A stretch of 64,000 nucleotides of DNA from JACMQX01 sp044225675. GTDB lineage: Bacteria > Pseudomonadota > Gammaproteobacteria > Burkholderiales > Burkholderiaceae_C. Of the stretch, positions 8,007-16,799 are shown piece by piece. The DNA lies in contig JBGAIH010000007.1 of assembly GCA_044225675.1 (NCBI GenBank), forward strand, positions 1 to 64,000, read 5' to 3'. The number at the start of each line of letters is the position of its first letter. Position 1 is the first letter of the stretch. The notes beneath the pieces were generated by a model, which saw only the letters and a list, made by a program, of their open reading frames with translations, did not search any database and was not told the DNA's origin. Both the position numbers and the translations under genes were made by a program.

Positions 8007-8363
8007 ATGTATCCCTGCCCGCACTGCAAGGCGCTTTCGATGCGCTGGACATCCAAGTGGATTTCCTCACCCGTGTTCCCTGCTGCGTGCAAACTTTGCG
8101 GCAAGCTCAGTTACGCGCCAGGATCACAGAGTGGGATCTTGCTGGTTGTTTCGATCATCTTGTTTTCGATCGCGGGCCTCGCTGCGTCGTTCTGGCATTC
8201 ACCGATCCCACTGCTGGTCTGGTTCGTCCTGGCCATCGTCCTGTGGGCAGGTCGGCTGCACGTACAACCCATGCTGGGGCTGCCGCCTCTGCAGGTCGCA
8301 CAGGCTCGCACGGCCGAAGGTCTGGGCTGGCTGCTGGCGCTGCTGTACGTCTTCATGCAATGA
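8007..8363 (+). CDS. Zinc-ribbon membrane protein, function unknown
   Basis: A 118-aa protein. The first 35 residues hold two Cys-x-x-Cys pairs (CPHC near residue 4 and CKLC near residue 31), the pattern of a zinc ribbon. Two hydrophobic helices follow (about residues 48-68 and 72-90). Such layouts occur in small conserved proteobacterial proteins of unknown role. The ATG at 8007 was chosen because the zinc-ribbon starts right there (MYPCPHC); the longer upstream frame has no recognisable content. It is divergent from the two-helix protein at 7543 and convergent with the methyltransferase at 8379, whose stop is 15 bases away. Confidence 0.65.
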   Translation: MYPCPHCKALSMRWTSKWISSPVFPAACKLCGKLSYAPGSQSGILLVVSIILFSIAGLAASFWHSPIPLLVWFVLAIVLWAGRLHVQPMLGLPPLQVAQARTAEGLGWLLALLYVFMQ

Positions 8364-8378
8364 ATCTCGGCCAGGACC

Positions 8379-8957
8379 TCAGGCCGGCCGCTGCGCCACC
8401 ACTTCCCACAAGGCTTTGGTGCGGATGTACTTCGCCGTCGTCTGGTGTTCCTGGCTGAGCACCTTCCAGCCATCGGCGAACAGCGCCTGGACGCTGGCCT
8501 CGTCGAAGAAGCGCTTGGGCTGTCCGTCGACCCGGAAGTAGTTCGGCTCGATCTCGGGATGACCTTCGGCGCCGAAGTTCCTGTCCTCGACGGAGTTGAG
8601 CCGGCACAGGAACAGACCGCCCGGCTGGAGCACGGCATGGATGCGCCGCATCAGCACCAGCGTCTCGTCCCATGCAAAGTAGTGAAGCGACAGGCTCGCG
8701 ACGACGGCTCCGGCCTCACCCGCACCGAGCGGCAACGGGGCCCTGACGTCCTGGCAGTGCACCCGGGCGCGGGGCACGCGCAGGCGGGTGGCGGCGACTG
8801 CCGTTTCGGAGAGATCCAAGGCGACGACGTCGAACCCCGCGGCAACGAGAGTCGAGGTGTCGGCGCCGGTGCCGCATCCGATTTCGAGGACAGGGCCTCC
8901 GCTGACGGACGCCGTCAGGCGTGGCAGCCAGCGGTCAAGCCAGGGGTCATGAAGCAT
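8379..8957 (-). CDS. Class I SAM-dependent methyltransferase
   Basis: A 192-aa Rossmann-fold methyltransferase. Motif I is VLEIGCGTGADT near residue 23, an acidic residue ending strand 2 is in VVALDLS, and motif IV-like VASLSLHYF follows. The C-terminal part (KRFFDEASVQALFADGWKV) matches small Methyltransf_11/25 proteins that modify unknown metabolites. The substrate cannot be inferred. It stands alone, convergent with the zinc-ribbon membrane protein and upstream of a terminator belonging to the tRNA gene. Confidence 0.82.
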   Translation of the reverse strand: MLHDPWLDRWLPRLTASVSGGPVLEIGCGTGADTSTLVAAGFDVVALDLSETAVAATRLRVPRARVHCQDVRAPLPLGAGEAGAVVASLSLHYFAWDETLVLMRRIHAVLQPGGLFLCRLNSVEDRNFGAEGHPEIEPNYFRVDGQPKRFFDEASVQALFADGWKVLSQEHQTTAKYIRTKALWEVVAQRPA

Positions 8958-9020
8958 GGTTTGCGCAAGTCATGAGGTGAAGGCACGAATCGAAGAACGA
9001 CAGATGACGCCCCATTCAGG

Positions 9021-9053
9021 AAAAAAGCCCGTGAGACGGATCTCACGGGCTTT
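9021..9053 (-). terminator. Intrinsic terminator of the tRNA-Ser gene
   Basis: Ten-base-pair stem GCCCGTGAGA / TCTCACGGGC with a CGGA loop at 9027-9050. On the minus strand it is followed by six T (A-run at 9021-9026). It sits 8 bases after the 3' end of the tRNA. Its other side has only three T, so it works mainly leftwards. Confidence 0.85.
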
Positions 9054-9060
9054 CGGGTAC

Positions 9061-9153
9061 TGGCGGAAACGGAGGGATTCGAACCCTCGATGAGGCTCTA
9101 CACCCCATACTCCCTTAGCAGGGGAGCACCTTCGGCCACTCGGTCACGTTTCC
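9061..9153 (-). tRNA. tRNA-Ser (anticodon GCT)
   Basis: Reads AGC/AGU serine codons. On the minus strand the acceptor GGAAACG pairs with CGTTTCC, followed by discriminator G and an encoded CCA (93 bases in all). The anticodon stem CTCCC/GGGAG holds loop CTGCTAA, giving anticodon GCT. A long variable arm, typical of type II tRNAs such as tRNA-Ser, precedes the T-arm with GGTTCGAATCC. A possible -10 box (GATAAT, 9169-9174) lies just upstream. The terminator at 9021-9053 follows. Confidence 0.96.
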
Positions 9154-9238
9154 TTCAGGTCTGAAAATATTATCGCACGACTTGATGCCAGCTCAGGCAC
9201 CGGCCAGCCGATGAATCAGCGGCCGGCCTGCGTACCGA

Positions 9239-10510
9239 TCAGGCCGCCGCCGGCTGGTCCAGGTCGAACGCGCGATGCAGCGCACGCACGGCCAGTTCCA
9301 TGTACTTCTCGTCGATGACGACCGAGGTCTTGATCTCGGAGGTGGAAATCATCTGGATGTTGATGCCCTCCTCGCTCAGGCAGCGGAACATGCGCGAGGC
9401 AACGCCGACGTGGCTGCGCATGCCGATGCCCACGATGCTGACCTTGCAGATCTTGGTGTCGCCCTCGACCTGGGCCGCACCCAGGGCCGGCAGCACCTTG
9501 GCCTTGAGCAGATCCACGGCGCGCGCATAGTCGTTGCGATGCACCGTGAAGCTGAAGTCGGTCTTGCCGTCCTTGGAGATGTTCTGGATGATGACGTCGA
9601 CCTCGATGTTGGCGTCGGCCACCGCACCCAGGATCTGGTAGGCGATGCCGGGCTTGTCGGGAACGCCCAGGACGGAGATCTTGGCTTCGTCGCGGTTGAA
9701 AGCGATGCCGGAAACGACGGCTTGTTCCATTTTTTCGTCTTCCTCAAAAGTGATCAGGGTGCCGGACTTGGCCTCCTCGTCGATGTCGATGTCCCAGGGC
9801 GTGAAGCTGCTGAGCACGCGCAGCGGCACCTTGTACTTGCCGGCGAATTCGACCGAGCGGATCTGCAGCACCTTGGAGCCGAGCGAAGCCATCTCGAGCA
9901 TTTCCTCGAAGCTGACGGTCTGCAGCCGCCGCGCCTCGGGCACGACGCGCGGGTCGGTGGTGTAGACGCCGTCGACGTCGGTGTAGATCAGGCATTCGGC
10001 CGCCTTCATGGCCGCCGCCACGGCCACGGCCGAGGTGTCGCTGCCGCCACGGCCCAGCGTGGTGATGTTGCCCTGCTCGTCCACGCCCTGGAAGCCAGTG
10101 ACGATGACGACCTTGCCGGCCGCCAGATCGTCGCGCACGCGCTTGTCGTCGATGGAGTCGATGCGGGCCTTGGTGTAGGCACTGTTGGTGCGGATGGGCA
10201 CCTGCCAGCCGGCATAGCTCACGGAGGCCATGCCTTCGGCCTGCAACGCGATGGCCAGCAGCGCCGACGAGGCCTGCTCTCCGGTAGCGGCCAGCATGTC
10301 GAGTTCGCGGTGGTAGGCGTCGTTGATGCTTGCCGGCGCCAGCTCCTTGGCCAGGCCGAGCAGGCGGTTGGTCTCGCCGCTCATGGCGCTGGGCACGACG
10401 ACCATCTGGTGTCCGGCGCGCGCCCATTTGGCCACGCGCTTGGCGACATTGCGGATGCGCTCGGTCGAGCCCATCGACGTGCCGCCGTATTTGTGAACGA
10501 TCAATGCCAT
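9239..10510 (-). CDS. lysC: Aspartate kinase
   Basis: Catalyses ATP-dependent phosphorylation of L-aspartate, the first step to lysine, threonine, methionine and diaminopimelate. The kinase domain starts at once with KYGGTSMGS, and TTLGRGGSDTSA follows near residue 150. Two C-terminal ACT domains occupy about residues 265-410 and are the usual site of feedback control by lysine and threonine. At 423 aa it is a monofunctional, complete enzyme. The ATG at 10510 was chosen because the conserved KYGGTS begins six residues later. It lies at the end of the cysS-accA-tilS block, 69 bases after tilS. Confidence 0.97.
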   Translation of the reverse strand: MALIVHKYGGTSMGSTERIRNVAKRVAKWARAGHQMVVVPSAMSGETNRLLGLAKELAPASINDAYHRELDMLAATGEQASSALLAIALQAEGMASVSYAGWQVPIRTNSAYTKARIDSIDDKRVRDDLAAGKVVIVTGFQGVDEQGNITTLGRGGSDTSAVAVAAAMKAAECLIYTDVDGVYTTDPRVVPEARRLQTVSFEEMLEMASLGSKVLQIRSVEFAGKYKVPLRVLSSFTPWDIDIDEEAKSGTLITFEEDEKMEQAVVSGIAFNRDEAKISVLGVPDKPGIAYQILGAVADANIEVDVIIQNISKDGKTDFSFTVHRNDYARAVDLLKAKVLPALGAAQVEGDTKICKVSIVGIGMRSHVGVASRMFRCLSEEGINIQMISTSEIKTSVVIDEKYMELAVRALHRAFDLDQPAAA

Positions 10511-10579
10511 TGGAGAATGAAGAATGTCGCGGCTTGCAGGAAATTCTCTTTGGCGGGCCGCACCGCGCAAAGCCTGCAA

Positions 10580-11563
10580 TTATAAAGGGCCGGTCCAGTC
10601 GAGGCACCCACCCTGCCGCTCGACGAAGCCGGGGCCGACCTTGATGCGCAGGCGATGACCACGCGTGGTGCAGTCGGCCACCTGATCGAGCAGTTCGCCC
10701 AGCTGCGCCGCACTCGCGGTGACGCCATGGGCCTGACGCAGCCAGTGGCGCAGCAGGTTGGCCTGGCGCGGCCGCGACAGTTGCTGCAGCGCATGCAGCG
10801 CGGGCGGCGAGCCGGTGTGCGCCAGATCGGCGGCAGCCACCTCGTCGAGCAGTTCCTGGGCCTGCGCGGCATGACGGGCCGAGCGGGCCAGGGTCTCGCG
10901 GAAGCGGGGGAAGGCATCGTCCAGCGCTGGCAGAAGCCGGGCCCGGATGCGGTTGCGCGTGAAGTGCTCGTTGCGGTTGGTCGGATCGTCGATCCAGGTC
11001 AGGCCGTGGCGGCGCAGCCAGGGGCGGATCGCGGCGGCCGGCACGTCGAGCAGCGGCCGGTGCCAGGTGATGCCGTCGCGTTCACGGCGCGCCGGCATGG
11101 CGGCGAGGCCGGGCAGGCCGGCGCCGCGCGAGAGGGCCAGCAGCAGGGTTTCGGCCTGATCATCGGCGTGCTGGGCCAGCGCCACATCAAGCACCTCGCC
11201 CGCCCCGGCATCGCCCGCCCAGGCTTCGAGCGCTGCTTCCGCCAGGGCGGCGTACCGAGCCTTGCGGGCGGCGTCCTCAGGGCTCTCGCCGGGAGCATGC
11301 CCGGCATCGACCCGGCGCACCACGAGCGGCACGGCCAGGCGCTCGCACAGCGCCGCGCATTGCCGCTCGAAGCCGTCGGCAGCGGCCTGCAGGCCATGGT
11401 GGATGTGGATCGCCCTCACCTGCCCGGGCCACCGGGCCGCGCAGGCCGCCAGCAGAGCCGTGGAGTCGGCGCCGCCACTCAACGCGACCGCCAGCGGGAG
11501 CCGGGGAGCAAAGCGGGCAATGGCCTCGTCGATGGCGGAGCCAGCCGCCTCATCGCGGGGCAC
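10580..11563 (-). CDS. tilS: tRNA(Ile)-lysidine synthetase
   Basis: Attaches lysine to C34 of tRNA-Ile(CAU), changing both its codon reading and its charging. The N-terminal PP-loop ATPase domain contains ALSGGADSTALL near residue 28 and HIHHGLQ. The C-terminal part includes WIDDPTNRN and a TilS-type tail (LRHWLRQ). The GTG start at 11563 was chosen because it places the PP-loop at the usual distance. It overlaps the 3' end of the PhyH gene by 14 bases, suggesting translational coupling; an in-frame ATG at 11635 would add 24 residues of low-quality sequence inside the upstream gene. Length 327 aa. Confidence 0.92.
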   Translation of the reverse strand: MPRDEAAGSAIDEAIARFAPRLPLAVALSGGADSTALLAACAARWPGQVRAIHIHHGLQAAADGFERQCAALCERLAVPLVVRRVDAGHAPGESPEDAARKARYAALAEAALEAWAGDAGAGEVLDVALAQHADDQAETLLLALSRGAGLPGLAAMPARRERDGITWHRPLLDVPAAAIRPWLRRHGLTWIDDPTNRNEHFTRNRIRARLLPALDDAFPRFRETLARSARHAAQAQELLDEVAAADLAHTGSPPALHALQQLSRPRQANLLRHWLRQAHGVTASAAQLGELLDQVADCTTRGHRLRIKVGPGFVERQGGCLDWTGPL

Positions 11564-12359
11564 GATGGCCCACCGTGAAGTCGTTGAGCCCGGTGCGGTC
11601 CTGGCCGCGCAAAAGCCACAGCGGTCGGGTGGCAAAGCTCACGGCCACGCCGGTCTTGCCGTCCGACGGTCGCAGGCTGCGGTCGAAGTGCGAGCTGCCC
11701 GGCATGTAGCGCAGCGCCACGCCGGTGCGGCGGATGCCGGAGGTGTTGGCCTCGGCGCCATGGATCATGTAGATGTCGTGCATCGACATCTGCCCTGGCG
11801 CGAGTTCCAGGTCGACCGCTTCGGCCGGATCGAAGCTGCCGTCGGCCATGCGCTGGTTGAGCGTGAGGTCATCGCGGTCCTCATGCAGGTGCGGGTGCAG
11901 CACCTGGGCCGCATGCGAGCCCGGGATCACGCGCAGGCAGCCGTTGGCGCGCGTGCTGGGCTCGAGCGCCACCCAGACGGTGCAGTTGGCAAGCGGCCGG
12001 ATCGGCCAGTAGTGGCCGTCCTGGTGCCAGGGCGTCTCGTAACCTTCGCTGGCCGGTTTGCAGAACACGTGGCAGCCCCAAAGGATCACGTCAGGCCCGA
12101 GGACCTGCGCGACGAGGTCGACGATGTCAGGGTTCATCGCCAGGTCGAAGAAGTCCTTGACGCCGCGCACGCCCTCGTCGTTCTGCCCTTCGATATGGGC
12201 ACTGACGAGCTTTTCGGGCCGCACGCCCGGGTTGTTGCGAATGAGCGTGTCGAGCGCCTGCTGCATGCGGGCGACCCAGGCGTCGTCCAGCCGGAACTGC
12301 GGAATGACGTAGCCCGCCTCGTGGTACTGGCGGACTTCGGCGTCGCTCAGACGGGCCAT
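11550..12359 (-). CDS. Phytanoyl-CoA dioxygenase (PhyH) family protein
   Basis: A 269-aa non-haem iron, 2-oxoglutarate-dependent oxygenase. The iron-binding facial triad is visible: the HxD pair in WHQDGHYWP near residue 112 and a distal His in IYMIHGAEANTSG. The 2-oxoglutarate arginine is probably in IRRTGVALR. The substrate is unknown; bacterial members hydroxylate many small molecules. The gene lies between accA and tilS on the same strand and overlaps tilS, so it is cotranscribed with housekeeping genes without a clear functional tie. Confidence 0.87.
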   Translation of the reverse strand: MARLSDAEVRQYHEAGYVIPQFRLDDAWVARMQQALDTLIRNNPGVRPEKLVSAHIEGQNDEGVRGVKDFFDLAMNPDIVDLVAQVLGPDVILWGCHVFCKPASEGYETPWHQDGHYWPIRPLANCTVWVALEPSTRANGCLRVIPGSHAAQVLHPHLHEDRDDLTLNQRMADGSFDPAEAVDLELAPGQMSMHDIYMIHGAEANTSGIRRTGVALRYMPGSSHFDRSLRPSDGKTGVAVSFATRPLWLLRGQDRTGLNDFTVGHRAPR

Positions 12360-12395
12360 GGCGCGGACAACTCCTGCGGGGCCGGCTTGTGCGCC

Positions 12396-13373
12396 CTACT
12401 TGGCGTCGGCCTTGGTGTCGGTGAAGCGGCCGTAGCTCTGCAGCCGCTCGTAGCGGCGGTCGAGCAGCTCGCGCACCTTCATGTCGCTGACCTGGCGCCA
12501 GGCGTCGTTGAGCGCGCGCTTGAGAAAGGCCGACATCTGCTTGTGGTCGCGATGGGCGCCACCCACCGGCTCGTTGACGATCTTGTCGATCACGCCCAGG
12601 GCCTTGAGCCGGTGCGCCGTGATGCCCAGCGCGTCGGCCGCGTCCTGCGCACGGTCGGAAGTCTTCCAGAGAATGGAGGCACAGCCTTCGGGGCTGATGA
12701 CCGAGTAGATCGAGTACTGCAGCATGATGACCTGGTCAGCCACCGAGATCGCGAGCGCGCCACCCGAGCCGCCCTCGCCGATGATGGTGGTGATGATCGG
12801 CACTTCGAGCTGCGCCATCTCGTAGATGTTGCGGCCGATCGCCTCGGACTGGCCGCGCTCCTCGGCGTCGATGCCGGGGTAGGCGCCGGGGGTGTCGACG
12901 AAGGTGAAGACCGGCAGCTTGAACTTCTCGGCGGTCTTCATGAGCCGCAGCGCCTTGCGGTAGCCCTCGGGCTTGGTCATGCCGAAGTTGCGCAGGCCGC
13001 GCTCTTTGGTGTCGCGGCCCTTCTGGTGGCCCAGCACCATGCAGGCCGTGCCGTTGAAACGCGCCAGCCCGCCCACGATGGACAGGTCGTCCGCGAAATG
13101 GCGGTCGCCGTGCAGTTCCTGGAAGTCGGTGAAGATCTCGTGGATGTAGTCCAGCGTGTAGGGCCGCTCGGCATGGCGCGCGATCTTGGTGATCTGCCAG
13201 GGCGTGAGGTCGCTGTAGATGTCCTTGGTGAGCTGCTGGCTCTTCTTGCTGAGCTGGTCGATCTCTTCGGAGATGTCGACCGCCGATTCCGTCTGCACAT
13301 AGCGCAGCTCTTCGATCTTGGTTTCGAGTTCCGCGATCGGTTGCTCGAAGTCGAGGAAGGTTCTCTTGCCCAT
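12396..13373 (-). CDS. accA: Acetyl-CoA carboxylase carboxyltransferase subunit alpha
   Basis: With AccD it transfers the carboxyl group from carboxybiotin to acetyl-CoA, making malonyl-CoA for fatty-acid synthesis. The 325-aa protein shows the family N-terminus (LDFEQPIAELETKIEELR), the crotonase-type core with GEGGSGGALAI and the conserved SPEGCASILWK. Length and sequence are typical throughout. It follows the DNA glycosylase gene by 18 bases and precedes the PhyH gene by 36, so it is part of the cysS-led operon. Confidence 0.98.
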   Translation of the reverse strand: MGKRTFLDFEQPIAELETKIEELRYVQTESAVDISEEIDQLSKKSQQLTKDIYSDLTPWQITKIARHAERPYTLDYIHEIFTDFQELHGDRHFADDLSIVGGLARFNGTACMVLGHQKGRDTKERGLRNFGMTKPEGYRKALRLMKTAEKFKLPVFTFVDTPGAYPGIDAEERGQSEAIGRNIYEMAQLEVPIITTIIGEGGSGGALAISVADQVIMLQYSIYSVISPEGCASILWKTSDRAQDAADALGITAHRLKALGVIDKIVNEPVGGAHRDHKQMSAFLKRALNDAWRQVSDMKVRELLDRRYERLQSYGRFTDTKADAK

Positions 13374-13391
13374 CGATTCTCCTGATGTGTC

Positions 13392-14081
13392 TCAGTAGTC
13401 CACCGGCAGTGGATCCAACGACCGCCAAATATACCAAGTTGCCACGCTGCAATACGGCTTCCAGGCTTCGGCCACCTCGCGCGCGTCGCTGCGGCTGACC
13501 GGGTCGCCCGAGAAGTAGTTGCGGCTGATGCCCGTGAGCAGGCCGATGTCGTCCAGCGGCAGGACGTTGGGCCGCATCAGATAGAAGATCAGGAACATCT
13601 CGGCCGTCCAGCGGCCGATGCCCCGGATCGCGACCAGCTCGGCAATGATGGCGTCGTCGTCCATGGCGTGCCAGCTTCCGGCGTGGACGGCGCCGCTGTC
13701 GAAATGCAGCGCCAGGTCGACCAGGTACTCGATCTTGCGCGCCGACAGGCCGGCCGCCCGCATGTCGTCCACCTTGAGCTTGAGCACATTGCCCGCCGTC
13801 ATGACGCGCGGCAGCTTGGCAAACCGGTCCCAGACCGACTGCGCGGCCTTGACCGAGATCTGCTGCCCCACGATGCTGCGCGCCAGCGTGATGAAGGCGT
13901 CCCCGCGCGACTGCAGGCAGGCGTCGCCGAACTGGGGGATGAGCCGCTTCATCACGCGGTCCTTCTTCATGAGGTGGCGGCAGGCGTCGTCCCAATAGTC
14001 GGGGGTCGAGACCTTGACGGCCGGCTCCACGGGCCGCGCGGCTGCCTTCGGCGCGGCTTTGGCAGCCGGACGGGTGGGCAT
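13392..14081 (-). CDS. DNA-3-methyladenine glycosylase (HhH-GPD family, AlkA-like)
   Basis: Base-excision repair enzyme that removes alkylated purines. After a basic, alanine-rich N-terminus (about 30 residues) comes the HhH-GPD fold: LARSIVGQQISVKAA, the hairpin LVAIRGIGRWTAEMFL, and the catalytic aspartate region PLDDIGLLTG. No C-terminal iron-sulphur cysteines are seen, which argues against endonuclease III or MutY. Length 229 aa. The ATG at 14081 overlaps the cysS stop by one base (TGATG), implying coupling. Confidence 0.88.
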   Translation of the reverse strand: MPTRPAAKAAPKAAARPVEPAVKVSTPDYWDDACRHLMKKDRVMKRLIPQFGDACLQSRGDAFITLARSIVGQQISVKAAQSVWDRFAKLPRVMTAGNVLKLKVDDMRAAGLSARKIEYLVDLALHFDSGAVHAGSWHAMDDDAIIAELVAIRGIGRWTAEMFLIFYLMRPNVLPLDDIGLLTGISRNYFSGDPVSRSDAREVAEAWKPYCSVATWYIWRSLDPLPVDY

Positions 14082-15484
14082 CAGGCACGCTCCCAGGTGG
14101 TGCCGGAAGGCGAGTCCTTGAGCACGACGCCCTGCTCGGCCAGCAGCTTGCGAATGCGGTCGGCCTCGGCGAAGTTCTTCGCGGCCTTGGCGGCGGCGCG
14201 GGCCTCGATCATGGATTCGATGGAAACCGGGCCGAAAGCCTCCGCACCCGAAGCCGCTGACGCGATACCTGCCCCGCCCTGCAGCCATTTCTGCGGATCG
14301 TCCTGCAGCAGTCCGAGGCAGCCCCCCAGCGCCTTGAGCAGGCCCGCAGTCTCCGCGGAGCGGGTGCGATTCACCTCGGCCGCCAGCTCGAACAGCACGG
14401 CCACCGCCTCCGGCGTCGCGAAGTCGTTGTCCATGGCGGCCTTGAAGCGCGCGGCATGCGGTTCGGCCCAGTCGATGACCACCGGCGCCGCCGCCACCAC
14501 GCTCAGCGCGGTGTACAGGCGCTTGAGAGCGCCCCGGGCATCGTCCAGGTGCACGTCGCTGTAATTGAGCGGGCTGCGGTAGTGGGCGCGTGCGATGAAG
14601 AAGCGCAGCGTTTCGGCATCGTATTTCTGCAGGACTTCACGGATCGTGAAGAAATTGCCCAGGCTCTTGGACATCTTCTCGTTGTCGATGTTCACGAAGC
14701 CGTTGTGAATCCAGAAGCGCGCGAGCGGCTTGCCGCTCGCGCCTTCGCTCTGGGCGATTTCATTCTCGTGGTGAGGGAACTGGAGATCGGCTCCGCCACC
14801 GTGGATGTCGAAGGTCTCGCCCAGCAGCGCGCACGACATGGCCGAGCACTCGATGTGCCAGCCCGGACGGCCTCGTCCATAGGGACTACTCCACTGGGCG
14901 TCGTCGGGTTCGGTGGGTTTGGCGGACTTCCACAGGACAAAGTCGAGCGGATCGTCCTTGCCGTCGAGCACCGCCACGCGCTCGCCTGCATGCAGCTCGT
15001 CCAGCGTCTTGCCCGACAGCTTGCCGTAGCCGGGGAACTTGCGCACCGCGTAGTTCACGTCGCCGGACGGCGCGCGGTAGGCCAGGCCCTTGTCTTCGAG
15101 CGTGCGCACGATGTCCAGCATCTGCGGCACGTAGTCGGTGGCACGCGGGTCGTGGTCCGGCCGCTCGATGCCCAGGGCATCGAAGTCGCGGTACATCTCG
15201 GCGATCATGCGGTCGGTGAGGGCGCGCACGGTCTCGCCGTTCTCCACGGCGCGGCGGATGATCTTGTCCTCGATGTCGGTGATGTTGCGCACGAAGGTGA
15301 CGGCATAGCCGCTCGCCTTGAGCCAGCGCTGCACCACGTCGAAGGCGACGTTGGCCCGCGCATGCCCCACGTGGCAGAGGTCGTAGACGGTGATCCCGCA
15401 CACATACATGCGCACCTGACCGGGGACCAGCGGCGAAAACTCCTCCAGTTCACGCGACAGCGTGTTGTAGATGCGCAGACTCAT
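14081..15484 (-). CDS. cysS: Cysteinyl-tRNA synthetase
   Basis: Charges tRNA-Cys with cysteine. Class I signatures are present: the HIGH-type motif CHVGHARANV, preceded by the zinc-binding CGITVYD, and the KMSKSLGNF loop. The zinc site also includes ECSAMSC, and the DALR and anticodon-binding region completes a 467-aa enzyme. The ATG at 15484 (MSLRIYNTL) matches the family start; an upstream in-frame ATG would only add an unrelated leader. It is the first gene of the minus-strand block and is divergent from the TPR protein at 15670. Confidence 0.98.
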   Translation of the reverse strand: MSLRIYNTLSRELEEFSPLVPGQVRMYVCGITVYDLCHVGHARANVAFDVVQRWLKASGYAVTFVRNITDIEDKIIRRAVENGETVRALTDRMIAEMYRDFDALGIERPDHDPRATDYVPQMLDIVRTLEDKGLAYRAPSGDVNYAVRKFPGYGKLSGKTLDELHAGERVAVLDGKDDPLDFVLWKSAKPTEPDDAQWSSPYGRGRPGWHIECSAMSCALLGETFDIHGGGADLQFPHHENEIAQSEGASGKPLARFWIHNGFVNIDNEKMSKSLGNFFTIREVLQKYDAETLRFFIARAHYRSPLNYSDVHLDDARGALKRLYTALSVVAAAPVVIDWAEPHAARFKAAMDNDFATPEAVAVLFELAAEVNRTRSAETAGLLKALGGCLGLLQDDPQKWLQGGAGIASAASGAEAFGPVSIESMIEARAAAKAAKNFAEADRIRKLLAEQGVVLKDSPSGTTWERA

Positions 15485-15669
15485 GGATGATGTGTGTTCC
15501 GGCTTCGGGAGATGGGCGCGCGACTTGAAAATCAGGGGTGCGAACGGCCTTGCCGGGTGTTGTTTCAATCAAACGGCCGGGGGAGTGAACCCTACCCCTC
15601 GGATACAATCAATAGCAGTATAAAGCCGCCAGTTTGGGGTTGCCACCGCGTTCGTATCAAGAGGCCTTC

Positions 15670-16731
15670 ATGTTGCATGCCCGTTCCGCAATTTCCCGGA
15701 CCTTCCGGCTTCTCGCCATCGCCGCGCTGTTCGGCTCCGTCGCCGCCCACGCCGACGACTACAGCGACGTCAACCAGCTGCTGCGCAACGGCAAGCTGGC
15801 CGACGCACTCACCCGGGCGGACCAGTACCTCGCCGGCAAGCCCCGCGATCCGCAGATGCGCTTTCTCAAGGGCGTGATCCAGACCGAGTCCGGCAAGCCG
15901 GCCGACGCCATCGGCACCTTCACCAAGCTGACGGAAGATTTCCCCGAACTGCCCGAGCCCTACAACAACCTGGCGGTGCTCTACGCCAGCCAGAGCCAGT
16001 TCGACAAGGCCCGCGCCGCCCTCGAAATGGCCATCCGCACCAATCCGAGCTACGCGACCGCCCACGAGAACCTGGGCGACGTGTACGCCAAGCTGGCCAG
16101 CCAGGCTTACAGCAAGGCCCTGCAGCTCGATGCCAGCAACACCGCCGTGCAGCCCAAGCTTGCCCTGATCCGCGACCTGTTCTCGCCCACGGGGCGCGGC
16201 GCAGCGGGCCGGCCGGCAGCAGCCGCGCCGGCGGCCGCACCGGCACCTGCCGTCGCGACAGCCAAGCCGCCCACCGCAGCGCCCGCACCTGCCGTGGTCG
16301 CGGCCGCACCCGCTCCGGCAGCCAAGCCCCCTGTGGCGGCCGCGCCAGCGCCTGCCGCCTCCTCACCCGCGCCGGCCGCAGCAGGCGGCGCCAGCGAGAA
16401 GCAGGTCGAGGACGCCGTGCGTGCCTGGGCAACGGCCTGGGCCGCCAAGGACATGTCCGGCTACCTGGCTGCCTATGGCAAGGAATTCGACCCGCCGGGC
16501 AACATGTCGCGCAGCGCCTGGGAACAGGAGCGCCGTGCGCGCATCGTGGGCAAGTCACGCATCACCGTCCGGCTCAATGGCCTGGCCGTCGCCGTCAACG
16601 GCAACAAGGCCACGGCGAAGTTCAAGCAGGACTACTCGGCCGACTCGCTCAACATCTCCAGCCGCAAGACGCTGGAACTCGTCAAGTCCGGCGACCGTTG
16701 GGTGATCGTCAAGGAATCGACTGGCGCCTGA
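15670..16731 (+). CDS. Exported TPR protein with C-terminal NTF2-like domain
   Basis: A 353-aa protein. A signal peptide (about residues 1-27, ending AAHA) is followed by tetratricopeptide repeats to about residue 150 (motifs PYNNLAVLYASQ and ATAHENLGDVYA). A long alanine-proline linker (about 178-250) leads to a C-terminal domain of about 100 residues resembling SnoaL/NTF2 folds (VEDAVRAWATAWAAKDMSGY). TPR units suggest a periplasmic scaffold. The next gene, an L,D-transpeptidase, ends in a similar domain, so the two may work on the same envelope complex. An AAGAGG ribosome site precedes the ATG. A stem-loop with a T-run follows the stop. Confidence 0.82.
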   Translation: MLHARSAISRTFRLLAIAALFGSVAAHADDYSDVNQLLRNGKLADALTRADQYLAGKPRDPQMRFLKGVIQTESGKPADAIGTFTKLTEDFPELPEPYNNLAVLYASQSQFDKARAALEMAIRTNPSYATAHENLGDVYAKLASQAYSKALQLDASNTAVQPKLALIRDLFSPTGRGAAGRPAAAAPAAAPAPAVATAKPPTAAPAPAVVAAAPAPAAKPPVAAAPAPAASSPAPAAAGGASEKQVEDAVRAWATAWAAKDMSGYLAAYGKEFDPPGNMSRSAWEQERRARIVGKSRITVRLNGLAVAVNGNKATAKFKQDYSADSLNISSRKTLELVKSGDRWVIVKESTGA

Positions 16732-16751
16732 GTGGCTCCCCTGACCGCAGT

Positions 16752-16780
16752 CCGCGCGCGTCGGCGCGCGGTCTCTTTTT
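16752..16780 (+). terminator. Probable intrinsic terminator between the TPR and transpeptidase genes
   Basis: Stem CCGCGCGC / GCGCGCGG with loop GTCG at 16752-16771, followed by TCTCTTTTT. It stands 20 bases after the TPR gene stop and 20 before the next start. It may attenuate rather than fully separate the two genes, since both lie in the same direction and no clear promoter is seen between them. Confidence 0.65.
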
Positions 16781-16799
16781 CTGGTTTGATGAACAACGC

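Noticed and set aside
11262..13385. Plus-strand open frame of about 700 codons opposite tilS, PhyH and accA.
   Set aside because: It is antisense to three recognisable genes and has no domain-like sequence.
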